Below, one piece after another: positions 1-16,154 of a stretch of DNA of 64,000 nucleotides; position 1 is the stretch's first letter, and each line of letters begins with the position of its first letter. The DNA is taken from assembly GCF_000972845.2 (NCBI RefSeq), contig NC_040032.1:2375073-2439072 (forward strand), read 5' to 3'. Position numbers and translations under genes: made by a program. The stretch is from Larimichthys crocea (Eukaryota > Chordata > Actinopteri > Sciaenidae). The notes beneath the pieces were generated by a model that saw only the letters and a list, made by a program, of their open reading frames with translations, made no database searches and was not told the origin of the DNA.

Positions 1-679
1 AGAGCTTTGTTTAAGCAGCAAGGAGGTCCCTGTCCTGATCCTGACCACGGCCTCTGACTTACAGGCATTAACTACAGTCCCTCTACGTGCTGAGAATGGT
101 ATCATCAGTTCCAGGCTGAAACGTGGCACGCACAACTGATCAATACATTAAGACCATTGAGCTGAACTTCTTTCAGACTGGTTTCAGCTTGGATGGTCAC
201 ATCTGATCATGACATACATGTAGGAATTCATATCCTCTGCTGGGCGATGGCTCTGTGAACAGTTTGAAGCAGATTATTTCATAATCAGTCTCGTCTCTTC
301 GCCCGATTCAATAATTCGTCCCCATGCTTTTGGACTTTGACATCTCTTATGAGCTCCTGTTGCATCAAATGACTTCAGTTACAGCTTGATGGCCACAGCA
401 GGCATGCACGCTGTTATTACAAATGTTTGGGTGAAAGTGATTTGTCAGTTTATGAACATAAAACACATAAAAACTCATGTCATGTCATGTTGACCTCTGC
501 ATCACGACATTGGATTTCCTCTCCCATAAGTTATACTGCACACTATGACATGCATGTCAATGTTTAAACAATGTTGCAATAGTTTTAAACGCATCTAATC
601 AGCTTCAGCCACATCAATGGAAGCAAACAGAGAAACGGGTCAGCAGCAGCCGAGTCCTTCCGAAAGCCACAGTACTTAC
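1..679 (-). other. zdhhc20 intron 1 (part)
   Basis: This is intron sequence downstream of the zdhhc20 first-exon donor. I see no further exon with a usable frame here, and no obvious repeat. Confidence 0.6.
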
Positions 680-797
680 AGACACAGAGCTCCACGACGT
701 ACGCGTAGTAAGACCAACCTACAACCAGGTTTATGAAGAGCACGGGCACCCAGTTCAGAGCCCGTTTACACCACCTCAGTGCGTGAGAAGGAGCCAT
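680..797 (-). CDS. zdhhc20: zdhhc20 first coding exon (partial gene)
   Basis: This is the first coding exon of a DHHC-type protein S-palmitoyltransferase, a multi-pass membrane enzyme that attaches palmitate to cysteines of target proteins. The ATG is at 797 and 39 codons plus one base are read to a consensus GTAAGT donor just below 680. The protein begins [20 protein letters not shown] and continues through a hydrophobic first membrane segment to [12 protein letters not shown]. That ending and the WVPVLFI core match ZDHHC20 better than the sister genes ZDHHC2 and ZDHHC15, from memory. The catalytic DHHC exons must lie beyond the left edge. An upstream in-frame ATG exists near 905, but it gives no family similarity, so I chose 797. 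The 5' leader probably occupies about 798-960. Confidence 0.85.
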
Positions 798-1809
798 GTT
801 TAATCCGTGTAAGACATTAGCTGCCGGAGACGTCACATCCAAAAGGGTTTTAAAACAAACGAGCCAAAGACTGGACCGGGAGCGCACGCCACAGGCACAG
901 CGGAGCATGCGCAGATGGGGTTTGTAGTTCTTACGCAGTCCCGTATGTGATTTAAAGATTATTTTAGCGCTCGGTCGTTTTGAAGCAGAGACGGACTTTT
1001 ATTTAAATCATCTCATCATCATGAGTCTAGTTTTATATAAAGCATGATATTCATGTCGTGCATCTGTTAGGTACTGCTTCCTCCTTCGTGTGGCTCGTTG
1101 CAGTATTACAGTACTGTAACTCCGCAACATGTCACTTGTTTATGTCGTGTGTTACGTTACGTATCCAGGTGGATAAACAGCGCTCCAACCACCTGCACAA
1201 CCGCAATGCCTGCAACTCCTGCAACCAAGACAGAGTGGACAGCATGAGTGACGAGGTTTTCACAGCGCCGTTTTGAAGCTACGGTTGAATAATAACAATA
1301 ATAATATATTAAAAAAAACTCCTATGTTCTTTCCTAAACACTTTTCCTTGACATTGATGAGACCAAAGGAAAGATGTGAAGGAGAGTTCACGAGAACTTA
1401 GGAAAAAAAAAAAGACATCCACAGTGTCCAGAGAATGCAAGCGCTCTGACGCGTCATAACGCGACGGCGGATGTTATCGACGCGTTTCTGATAAAACTAC
1501 AAAGTTCAGGATGGACTACAAAACGCGCATCTGAGATATTTCTCCACGTGCGCTCCTTAACGCAGGAGAAATAAACGTGGACAGCTCGGTGAGAAATATA
1601 ACTTCATTACCGAGATCAGATTTGGAATAATAATAAAGGAGTACTGTCCATCTGTCACAAACATGAAAAAAAGTGTTTGTCACGGTGAAAACGGACGCAC
1701 ATCTTCCTGTCCACTCATATATAAACATATTAGTAAGTTATGTGAAAAGATGGTTGATTAATAATCAACAAAACAGACTATTCAACCGTAACCTAAAAAA
1801 AATTGTGCC

Positions 1810-2140
1810 ACTGGCCCCCCGCCATGTTGGCCACCTCCCAGCTGATCTAAAAATGGGCAAAGACATGGATCATCAGTGGAACTGAGGGGGAATAAAGCCT
1901 GGGTGCTGTAAGAAGACGCATGGCACCTACCTTCAAATCATTTAAATGGTGAGTTAACAAATAATTTACCCTCAGTACAGTTGTCAAGAACTGGGAAATT
2001 ACCTTTTGAGACCCAAAGTGTTTTTTGTACCAGGCTGTAAACATTTATTTCTGCTGTGTTGGATTTTTAACATGGGGGCTTATGGAGATTGAAATGTTCT
2101 GTAACCAGCCTCAAGTGGACACTCGAGGCAAAGTAATCTA
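1810..2140 (+). repeat. dispersed teleost repeat between zdhhc20 and pcyt1b
   Basis: The stretch containing 'atggcacctaccttcaaatc' and 'taccaggctgtaaacattta' belongs to a repeat I recognise as common in fish genomes, ending near 'cctcaagtggacactcgagg'. I cannot name the family with certainty. The rest of 798-2429 holds no gene that I can support. Confidence 0.5.
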
Positions 2141-2429
2141 ATCATAACAAATAATAATGTGTCTTGTTATCCTGCCCTACTATGCGTATGTCCTCAGTAA
2201 GAGTAGAGTAACAAATGACAGGAGACAAAAGAAATCCAAGCAATATTTCAATGTTCTTTTCAGCAAAGGAACATCACGTACACTGTATGTTACACTTGAA
2301 TAAACCAGTTTTTCTTTTTTATTTGTTCATCTTAATGAATAGCACCCTGAGATCTGTTATGTACGAGATTAATGCCAGATTAATCAAAGTCTGTAAGGCC
2401 AATAAATATGACCAAAACATGATGAGAGA

Positions 2430-6083
<3,654 letters not shown>

Positions 6084-6779
6084 CGTGGATGTTCTGCTTG
6101 CTCGCTTCTTGCTCCTCTCAGCCGGCCTAACTACTGCACATGGGGGATGTCTAAGCTCGTGTGTGTTTGTTAAGTGTACATCCCACCAACCTGCCTGACC
6201 CTGATGACGGAAGAATGTAACGATCAAAGTTCAAGACAGCCTGGTAAATGTATTCAGAAACGTAAATTGCACTTGTTATCAGTGCTTGTGAGGACTTTCT
6301 GTTTCTTCGTGTACACAGACACTTGTAGCAATAGGATGTTGTATGCAATGTTACACACATTAGCAAAGTATCTGCAAGTGAAAAATGCTTTTGTTTTAAA
6401 AGGATTCACACAAGAATAGAGGCTGCTGATAGTGTAACATTTTATGCTGATGGAACCTAAATAGAATCATACATAAAGTGAGTATGTGCTGACCCACCGT
6501 TATACTGGCAGCCTTTGGAACCAAACACATGTGTTCCAACATGTCACAGGGCTGTTGCCCAGCAGCCTTATGCTATTATGTAATAACTGTTGCCAATATA
6601 GTTTGGGTACAATGCTTCCTTTCTTACTGGCAGGGATTTTACGTGTGATGATAAGATATCACATTGGGCCACACCAACCCTGCCCAGTTGCTGTAACCAC
6701 ACTTCCAGAACCCGACCAACCCATTCAAATCTTTAAACACCTCTAACTTTGTAGTCCACTACTTGAATGTAGCTTTGAT

Positions 6780-6900
6780 TTTTCTGTTGTATTTTTATTT
6801 ACGAGTGCTATTTTTCTCTATCTTATGTACCTTGAGTTACTATAACAAGTACATTTTCCCCTATGTGCGATGAATCAATGAAGTCTATCTTATCTTAAAA
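6780..6900 (+). repeat. non-LTR retrotransposon-like 3' tail
   Basis: The sequence runs from 'cttgagttactataacaagt' to a short 'tctatcttatctta' end followed by an A-run. This is the look of a truncated LINE 3' end common in fish. Family assignment is from memory only. Confidence 0.45.
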
Positions 6901-7579
6901 AAAATCTAACTTAAATATACATTTACCTCTTCAATTAATATAAATTATGATAACTTTAATGCAGACTGAGTAACACAATGCTGTCTAGCAATCTAATATA
7001 TCCAATACAAATCCAATACAGAATATGGGCTGTTTTTGTTTTATGTAATGATCATTATGTGGCGATATAGCAGTGATAGGCAGACATAAGTGCATCATAG
7101 AACATAAATGTTTGTTTATTTATTGGCAGTGTATTTAACTGATTATTAATTTAGGTTAACCTTTATGATACATCTTTTCCATTTTATTCCATCATTTTTT
7201 TTGGTTGAATCATTGCCTCATGCAGCCGATTGGCTCATTAAATAATTCTGTGCTGCCAGTTTTCTTTCAAAGAAAATGTTTATTAAAATGAAGAAATGTC
7301 AGTTGAACCTGCAGGCGTGGGCAGTAATGGATTACATGTTATGTAATCCGGATACAAACAGAGGTGTATTCTGTTACAGTTACAAGAAAAAAAGATGTAA
7401 TCAGATTACTGGTGCTTTTAGTCAAAAATGGGAACTATTATCATGACAACAATTTTAAAATATCTGTCTCAAGTGAAACCATGGCTAATCTCCTCACTGC
7501 TGCAGGTTGACCAAACAATATGAATTATACACACAAGTACTGTCAACACATTTACACAAAAGTTACCTGTAACCGTTAT

Positions 7580-7826
7580 CCTCACCAGGGTCATGGTGGG
7601 GCTGGAGCCTATCAGCTGACTTTGGGTGAGAGGCAGGGTACACCATGGACAAGTCGCCAGCCTATCACAGGGCACATAGATACAAACAACCATTCACACT
7701 CACATCCACACCAATTAACCTGTTAAGTGCATGTCTTTGGACTGTGGGAGGAAGCCGGAGTACCCGGAGAAAACCCATGCGGACACGAGGAGAACATGCA
7801 AACTCCACACACCAGGACAGTGTACC
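7580..7826 (+). repeat. dispersed teleost repeat (LINE-like)
   Basis: The sequence 'ggtgagaggcagggtacacc', then the 'gtctttggactgtgggagga' core and 'agaacatgcaaactccacac', is one of the most widespread fish dispersed repeats. A decayed fragment of the same family lies at about 12270-12320 inside liph. Confidence 0.7.
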
Positions 7827-10215
7827 ACAGTGCCAATTATATTCAGTGTTGAACACAGGAAACACATGTCATAAAACACTTTGTTATAATATTTATGTAT
7901 AAATGTAAGAACTGTTAGCCACACTAGCTGCTAAAAATACCGTAGTTAGTTCAAACTGAAATATCTAAAACGTGACTTGACATTCATGGTCCCCAGGGGA
8001 TGCAGCTTATTGACTTTTCTTCTGACACCACATGACTGTGCCAGGTGACCCCCCACAGTCCAGATGGTTTGTAACACAGCTCCATCTGGGAAGTCTTCAA
8101 TGGAAAATGTTTGGGAAAGGGGCAGGCATTTTCAAAAAAAATATAGACGAGGTGATTGGATGAATCAACTGTGTATCACCATCTGACATGGGCAGATTTT
8201 AACTAAAAATAAATCTGATCAATGAAAGATTAAACATAGTTAAACCTCTCCTGTTGAGAAAAATTCCAAAGCTCTGAAAAGTTTATGACATTGCCCAAAC
8301 AGGTTGTGCACATTATACTGTAGTCCATCCACTTTCACTCTGATTTCCTGCATATGAATACGAATTGGTTCAATAACAGAAACTAGGTTGTTTGTGCAAA
8401 TCCAAGTCAAGTTCAGTGGAAATGAATAAAACAGACATAACCGGTTCAGGAGTGACTTCAAAGGAATGTTTCACCTGTGAACACAATGACCTGGGGCAAG
8501 GGGTGTGGTTATCTCGGTGAGAACATGCGGGGCGGGAGGATTGAGAATGAGGACTGCTTTGGTATTCCTCCTCTCACTTCCTGAACGCTGCCTAAATATG
8601 TGGAGCTGCAAACACAGGACAACGTGCAACATTCTGAACCTTTCACACAGGAACTGAGCAGAAAACAATATCCCACAGCAAAGGTAAGACACTAAAAACA
8701 ATGAAGACACAATATACTTTCTCACTGTTGGCAGATTGGTTAAGGTTAAACCTAAGGCAGACACTGAACAATAACATGAGGACTCTACTGTAGCAGAAGA
8801 ACTTAGTCGACCAGATTTCTGCAGATTTCAGTTTCGCTTACAAACACAATGTCATTGGTTGACATGAATAACATGTAATAACAAGTGGGTGGAGGCAGAA
8901 ACAGATTGTCAGTCTTCAAGTTACCCATATGACCATAACCATGACCAGTTTCAGTGGATAAGTAACTGATCTCTTTGCTTTGCTTCGGACCAGTGAGATT
9001 TTCATCATTGTTATTCAGTGTCAAAGAAACTGAAGGGTTAGGACAGCTTCCTTCTTTTGTTGTGTCAGCCGTGTTATGTACTATATTATGTTTTTTTTTT
9101 TTTTGTCTGACTAGTGTAGTTTTATGGTCTCACTGTGATATGTGTCCTTACAGATCATTTACGCGAGCTGGTGTAAAGTATGTTCCTGTGGCACTACTAT
9201 CTGGCACTACAGCTGCTGATAACTATTCAAATATACAAAGGTAAACGCAGAAAGATATGCTGAAATGTGAATATGCTGTCTGTAAACACACATACACACA
9301 TACACACACCCACACAGACACAGTTTTGGTAGCAGGTATAGCAAGTGTACTGAGAAAAAAAAGACAGTTGAGCAACAGTTGAGAAACTAATATTTAAACA
9401 TCCGTCACTGTGAAGACAAAGGCACTATTGACAAGGCTCTCAGCTGACAGACTGTATATGTATACATCTATGTTTAATGTCACTGATAGCAGCTGATGAC
9501 ATTTCATAAATGTGATGCTATAAATCTACCATCTAAGCAGAACATGAAATTCACTGTGTGAATATGCTTGTTCATTTGTATTTTTTTTTTATTCGGCGAT
9601 GAAAACTCTGTGTGTGATGTTTACAAAATGTAAAGAAGAGAGCAAGAGGGAAAAATCGATCTAGGTGTGACGGCCAGTTCAGATCAAAATCATCATCTTG
9701 TTGTAAACACAACCTCATTCTCTTCTATAACTCTTAGTAGAAACAGAAATAAGTGTTTGTTTTTTAATGTCTTAACTATAATTCCCTTTTTTCTCAATTG
9801 TCAAGTAGTAGAAGTTTCTGTTGCCTAATGATCAGATTGTTTAATATTACGAAATGAAGTGAAACACCATAGTCTGTCTTGCGTATCATTGTTTTCATTT
9901 TCATTGTCACTGTTTTCATACTTACTGGTTGTCATGACTACAACTTCTGCCAGTGTAAGACTTAGTCAACCTTTCTCATGATTTGTCTTTCTAGTTGTAG
10001 ACAGCTTTAACCTAGTATTTTTATAATACTCCCACACTTAGTCTTGTGTGCATTATGTCACTGATGATGGCAGAAAAGTTGGATGATGAATATTCAAAGG
10101 TTTCCAAAGAACTTTCTTGAGCAATGCTTGTTAAAAATAGTCATCTTTTTTGTCATCCTCTACTAACCACACCTTTCTGTTCCTCCCTTTTTTTCCCCCT
10201 CGCCCTTACTCTCAG

Positions 10216-13200
10216 CTCAGGGATGTGACGAATTTACAGATCTAGGTCTCAGTCATGCAATCATTGGAACCAGCCTCAAAATTAGGCTGCTGCTGTACAC
10301 CAGGGATAATGTCACCTGTGGCACCCTGATGTCCCACACCAACCTGCACGCCCACCCCCAGTTTAACCTGTCCAGACCAACCACATTCATTATTCATGGG
10401 TATCGGCCCACTGGATCCCCACCAATGTGGTTACAGAACATCACGGAGATGGTGCTGGCCAGAGAAGATGTTAACATCATAGTAGTTGACTGGAACTATG
10501 GAGCTGCTAATGTGAATTATTTTAAGGCAGTGGAGAACACACACAAGGCAGCTGACAACCTCACTGCTTTTATTAAGAAGATGCAGGTAGGAGATGTATC
10601 CAACACCTCTCTGTGACCACCTCTGCTGTTTTTGGATAGAAATTCCATACTGACTGTGTTGTGTGTAACAATGTTAATGACTGATCTTTTCAGGAACACG
10701 GCTCCTCTCTGAGCTCCATCCACATGATCGGAGTCAGCCTCGGTGCTCATATATCAGGCTTTGTAGGTGCCAACCTGAATGGGTCTATTGGAAGAATTAC
10801 AGGTAAGAGTTTGACATGAATTCAAGTAATTAGATCATTAACAATAATAATTATATAACATTGACACTTAAATAAACTTTTATCGCTAAAATTCAGTAAC
10901 TAATGATACAGAGTTTGGCCAATGTGATTGAGTGTATGAAGCATTTTGGTCATGGCTGAGGTGCAGTAACATATCACAGTTCAAGTTTTGCCAAAGAGTC
11001 ACCATTAGGCGTTAGATAAATACAAAAATAAATCTCTCTGTGTAAGAAATTTAATAAAAGATCATTGAGACAAAAAGTCAAAGTCTTTCAAATAAGATGA
11101 ACATTTCAGTCTGCCCAATAGTTTTTCTTGTTATTGTTGTATTGGGGAATAAACGTGAAGCTCTACTGATGTGATGTTTGCAGCTCTGGATCCTGCTGGG
11201 CCACAGTTTACTGGCACGTCTAAAGAGGACAGACTGGACCCCACAAATGCCCAGTTTGTGGATGTCCTGCACACGGACATGGACGGTCAGTAAAACTGAA
11301 ATACTTCATAGACATTGTTTTAAATTTGGGGAGGATTTGTGTGTGTAAAATTCAGTTATTGTCATGTGCTGACTATGTTTACAGCCCTGGGCTTCAGAGA
11401 ACCTTTAGGTCACATTGATTTCTATGCCAATGGAGGAGCAGACCAACCTGGCTGCCCAAGGACCATCCTTTCTGGTAAGGTCTTTAAAATGATACGAAAA
11501 ATGTGTATAATACCACTATCAAATTGCTGGTGGTTTATCTTAGTGAATGAGAACTGGAACTGTTTGGTAACAGTCCCCTTTCTGTCCCCTTACAGGAACA
11601 AAATATTTTAAATGCGACCACCAGAGATCAGTGTTTCTCTACCTTGACTCTGTGAATCAAACTTGCACTCATAAGGCCTTCCCCTGCTCCTCTTACAAAG
11701 AGTTTCTAGATGGGAAGTGTTTGAACTGCGACTCATTTGGTTCTGCTGGATGTCCTGTCTTTGGTTGGTACTTTAATTATCTCGTAGTAATAAAGAACAT
11801 ACATTGCTTCAGTTTTCACTTCAAAGACTTTTGTCAAGCTGATGGACAGTTATGAAATTTCATTTTCAATTTCATTTTCATTTTTAGTTGTCAAAAGAAA
11901 AAAAAAAAAGAAGAATCGAACAATGCAGTTAATATGATGTTGTTGTTTCACTCAAATCCAGGTTATGATATCACAAAGTGGAGAGATGTCCTGCTGAAAC
12001 TTGGCCAAACAAAAACGTTCTTCACCACAAATTCCGTTTCTCCATTCTGCAGTAAGTAACCGAAAACTACAAATCATAATCAGAAACACACAGTGAGACG
12101 CTTTAATTCCAATGTGAATTATAAATTCCCCTAATGTGGAATGTAGACATGTATTAGTAATATCTAAAAAAAATATGAAAGAGAGCTTCTACCCCTTAGA
12201 TGGTTAAAAATGCAAATGTTTAAGACTTGTCTATGGTCAGTGGATTCAAAGAAAAAAGAAAATACAACCAATTCAACCTGTTAAGTGCATGTCAGGAAGC
12301 CAGAGTACCGGCGAAGCCTCTTGCTGTGAGGTGACAGTGCTAACGCTGACTTCATGTACTAACACAAAGAGGGAAACAGACATTAGATGTATGTATCTCA
12401 GTCTGATGAAGCCTCATATTCGCTTCAGGTGAATTTTGGAATGCATTTTTTGCCCAAAACAGCCACTTGCATTGAAAATGCATTATTTATTACTTATATG
12501 AAGAAGAGGGATGATTACACTAACCAATTCAAGGCTGCAGTGATTTTCTCAAATAACTACTGCACTATGGTAAATCTTGGGGAGCACATATTCACTGAAT
12601 GCACATGTGGATGAATGACGTGTATAAAATAAGACAAAAATTCAAAATGAATTCCAACTTCGTCTGATTTATATTTCATTCATGAGGATGATTTGAGCCA
12701 GTATCATTTCATTTCAACATATTATACTAGTATTTGAACAAATATGTGAATGTCCTCTCTCAGTGACAGGCTACACGGTGGATGTGGTCATATGGAATAA
12801 AGATGAGCGCTGGGGATACATTACTGTTAAACTTCATGGTGATGATGGTAAAGAAGCAGTGGCAACCATTGACCAGTAAGTTATTTATTTGTCATATTGC
12901 CCCATGACTTCTCTTTGTTCGTCTGTTATTCATCTCTCAGTAATGTGTTTCTTTTTTCTTATCAGCAAAGCTTTGAAGTTTAAGAGCTACACAGAAACCA
13001 AGTTGTTTGCCCAGTTTGACAAAGATATCCAGTTGGTGAAAAAAGTCTCCTTTAAATTCTCCACTGGGAACGCGTTCAAGCCCAAATATAAGCTCCGTGT
13101 TCTCCGACTCCGTCTAACACATCTGGAGGGAAAGAAGAGGTACGCAGACTCTTACAATTTAAACTATTTGACTCATCGTTTTTACTTTCCCTTAGATTTA

Positions 13201-13312
13201 AAATAATATTGTCTTCGTCCCTCACAGGCCTCTCTGTCGCTATGATGTCATTCTTGAGGAGGGCAAAGAGGTCACCTTCAGGCCCATCCCCTGTGAAGAA
13301 TCCAACTTCTGA
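10216..13312 (+). CDS. liph: Lipase member H (liph), exon 1 not found
   Basis: This is a secreted or membrane-associated phospholipase A1 of the pancreatic lipase family. LIPH makes 2-acyl lysophosphatidic acid from phosphatidic acid. Exons are 10216-10586, 10694-10802, 11184-11285, 11385-11474, 11596-11763, 11962-12051, 12764-12875, 12966-13139 and 13228-13312. They encode about 433 aa (human about 451 with its signal peptide), and all phases agree. The catalytic serine sits in GVSLG of the second listed exon, the aspartate in ALDPAGP of the third, and the histidine in KCDHQRS of the fifth. The short cysteine-bounded lid region in the same exon fits the PLA1 subgroup. The last three exons form the beta-sandwich PLAT-like C-terminal domain. 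The first exon listed begins at residue AQGCDEF after a strong CTCAG acceptor, so an upstream signal-peptide exon ending in phase 1 is required. A possible poly(A) signal is AATAAA at 14033-14038. PLA1A and LIPI are the closest alternatives. Confidence 0.9.
12270..12320 (+). repeat. fragment of the 7580-7826 repeat family
   Basis: 'aacctgttaagtgcatgtc' followed by 'ggaagccagagtaccgg' matches the core of the repeat at 7714-7770 with a deletion. It lies in a liph intron. Confidence 0.55.
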
Positions 13313-14404
13313 GACCAAATTAGATTTCACCACTCGTGCTGGAAGAGATTCAGCTGACTCTTCAGTTCCTCTGGTGGTTTACACTGCGACAACAGCATAA
13401 TGGCAGCATTGTGATCATTTGTGACCTAAAAATGATATGTGATATATTATGTGTTCTGTTTATATGAGAATCTATTTTGTTGTTTTTTTAAAGAAAAGTT
13501 TTACATTTCACTTGTAAAAAATGTAAGAAGATTTCATTTTTTATTGATGCATTTTGGAAATGAATTAATCGCAAACACTGTGATGATGAAGACATTTGAG
13601 ATGAATCTCCGTAATGTGACTACAACAACAACATTGAGGCTGGTGTTAAAAGAACAGTGGATGTTTATATTCTTCTTGTCTTCTCTCAGTTCTGAAAATG
13701 ACAACAGTGATGTCAGTTTTAGCCAAGTTCGCAGTTTAGTAAGACTATTCCAGATGTATTATTTTGTAGAGTCCTAAATGAATGATTTGAAACATAGATT
13801 TTTTTTACATAACTGTATTTATTTGTATGTATATATATATATATATAAATCCTTATTATCAGTTAAATCTGTCAAATCTATCAATGATGGCCAACATTTT
13901 AATGAGTTTAAAATTAACAATCGACAGCTTGGTCAGTCATTTTTTCCATACCATGTAACAAACTGAAAAATACACCTGCACAAACAAACAATAGCTGAGC
14001 CCCCATGGCTGCAGGTTAATGGCTAAAGAAAAAATAAAATGAATCCAACATCTCCAAAACATCTTAATAACATTCATAATAAATCAAACCTCGGAACATT
14101 GAAACACTTAAGAAAACATTAGAAACCACCTCAGGATGAGTTCATCTACAGAAATACATAAAACAAACTGAATGTATAACATGGCTGCCCACTGGTCAAC
14201 AGATAGTCCTCTCAGTGTAAGTGTGCTCCCACTGTGCCTCACCTTTGCACTTCCAACAGTGACTCAGTCCACTTGGCCAGCACATTTGGCAGTCCAACAA
14301 AATAAGTATATAAAGTGTAAGAAAAATCTAATAATATGATAACTTGAGCATGAATGATTTATCAGAGATGTGTACATCTTGTCAAATTAGGATCTCTACT
14401 CCAC

Positions 14405-16154
14405 TCATTTATACATGTGCTTCTTCATACGTTGAATCTCCATCTGAAACAGAGCAGTCAAAGCATCAGTCTAATATTCTTACCTTGAAGTCATTTGCTC
14501 AGTTTAAAAACTGTTATATTATTATTTCAAATAGAACTCATGCCACACCTGTAAAGTCAAGCGAATCCTTTTCTCCTCATCAAGCTCATTCATCAGCAGT
14601 TTAATTTCTTTGCTGGAACACAAAATAATTGCTAAATTAGTGCAGCAAAAGACTCTCGTGATTTAAAGTATAACAGAGGCAGTGAGGCGGGGATGTCACC
14701 TGCTAGGTTGTACAAACATGTTTAACAGAGAACACATTAACAAAGCCATACTTGTGCTGACTCTTTATTTGATCAAACTGGTCCCTCAGGTCTCTCAGCT
14801 CTGTCTGCAGTTGTTCCAGGTTCGGTCGAGTGTGTTTAGCTGGATCTCTGCTGTGCTGGGGGTCGAGGTCAGGGCCTGATGGCAGTTTTGGGTGCAGCAC
14901 GGCAGAGAGAGCCTTTGGTAGGAGATGGGAGAAGGACTGCGCGGGCACACTTTGGGGGACTGCGGCCTGTGGAGATCCAACATGACTTGGCTGACAACAC
15001 AACAAAAGTGTGAGATATTCATTTGAATTTGAAGCGTTTTCCTTCACACTTACAGGCACGGCGGACTCATTTTGACTTGTTTCCTGACCGTTTCCTTCAA
15101 GTGTTAAAGAGTTTAGCTCTTCCTGCTGGTTTTCTTTTCTTTCCTCCTCCATCATGAGCGTTACCTGTAAGTTTGTTTGAGACATTTAAAGGATACTTTA
15201 TCCATTGTAAGGATGGAAAAAGTCAACATTTGTTGGTGTCTCCTAAGACGTGGCATTTAAGTCAGTAAATTTCAGAAAATCTAACTTTTATTTCTCTCTT
15301 TTAACCTTTCAAGTAAGGAGTTTAAGTAGATATCTTTTGCTGCTCTCCGTGTTGGTATGAGGCAGCTTAGACAAGTTAAATTTATCCCAAGGTCAGATGG
15401 GACACAAACAGATCCAACCACACACTCTTTTTCAAACAGTAGTAGTACACGTAATTCTATTATAAAGAGTGCATACTTCCCAGAGTCTGAAGCATGAGCT
15501 ACCTGCTCATTCAGCTTCTCCGCAATTGACACGATTGAATCAAACTCTTCTGTCTCTTTGAAAGAAATGGAGAATGAATAGTAGTAATAGTGGTATTTTG
15601 AATTACGATGCGACAGACAACAGACGGCAATAGCTGCAAGGCTTACCGGGGATGAGGACTGAGCTATAGCTGCCCATCACAACAGAAAGGCATACAGACA
15701 GACAGAAAAATCTGTCATCTACAAATGACAGATTGGAGCAAATTAGTAGAGGAGAAATCAACAAGAACAGGCTCAGTGCAGTCTCACGTCATGCCATTAA
15801 GGAACTGAAAAAAAAACAGTAATTATATGTTTAATTATTACCTGTGCCTGTCATAACACAACAGCTATTTCAGCTTGTAGACTGAGATAATTCCTTATCA
15901 AAGCGAGGAGCTAAACTTGGCTGGTACAGTAGAAGCAGCTGTCTCTCATGCCACAGCAGTGAACAAATGAGCAACACATGCCAGAACCGACACACAGAAA
16001 GGATCACAGTGACAGATCATACAGCCAGAAGAAAACAGAATAAAGCAATAACATTAATGTCAGTTACAGTCAAGGATCTGGTGCACTCTCACCTTGTTTG
16101 GTCGGCGTCACTGGTGAGATACAGCAGCATCTGTGGTAACACGACACCGTCCAT
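14405..16154 (-). CDS. sh3kbp1-like short gene: C-terminal coiled coil, no SH3 domains
   Basis: The gene encodes a protein of about 196 aa whose end matches the C-terminal trimerising coiled coil of SH3KBP1 (CIN85), an endocytic adaptor. Exons in transcript order are 16154-16093, 15669-15647, 15555-15503, 15164-15054, 14990-14752, 14612-14549 and 14443-14405; all phases close. The coiled coil reads LEQLQTELRDLRDQFDQIK, then KEIKLLMNELDEEKRIRLTL, and ends MEIQRMKKHMYK. The third exon (EEFDSIVSIAEKLNEQ) resembles the SH3KBP1 linker after its third SH3 domain. The middle is Ser/Pro-rich. No SH3 exons occur upstream: the next 1.5 kb has no exon and then another gene begins. The ATG exon begins MDGVVLPQMLL. 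The 23-base second exon and the start are the least certain parts; its ATGGGCAGC could be an alternative start. The gene converges with liph. Confidence 0.72.

Larger units (their letters stand above)
6084..10215. other. Divergent pcyt1b/liph intergenic region
   Basis: This stretch separates the pcyt1b start from the first recognised liph exon. It holds two retroposon remnants (6780-6900 and 7580-7826), short CA-rich tracts near 9285-9320, and AT-rich sequence without a convincing gene. A possible non-coding liph leader exon ends at 8683 with an AAG|GTAAGAC donor. The missing liph signal-peptide exon should lie somewhere here, but I could not identify it. Confidence 0.5.

Noticed and set aside
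1058..2044. Several 60-70 codon open frames between zdhhc20 and pcyt1b
   Set aside because: Short, on both strands, with no family similarity; partly inside a dispersed repeat.
8975..9244. Hydrophobic open frame as the missing liph signal-peptide exon
   Set aside because: It starts at TTG rather than ATG, and its possible donor at 9240 is in the wrong phase for the first recognised liph exon.
15281..15350. Extra exon of the sh3kbp1-like gene (RRAAKDIYLNSLLERLKERN)
   Set aside because: No acceptor gives the needed phase, the donor is weak, and skipping it joins the flanking exons perfectly.
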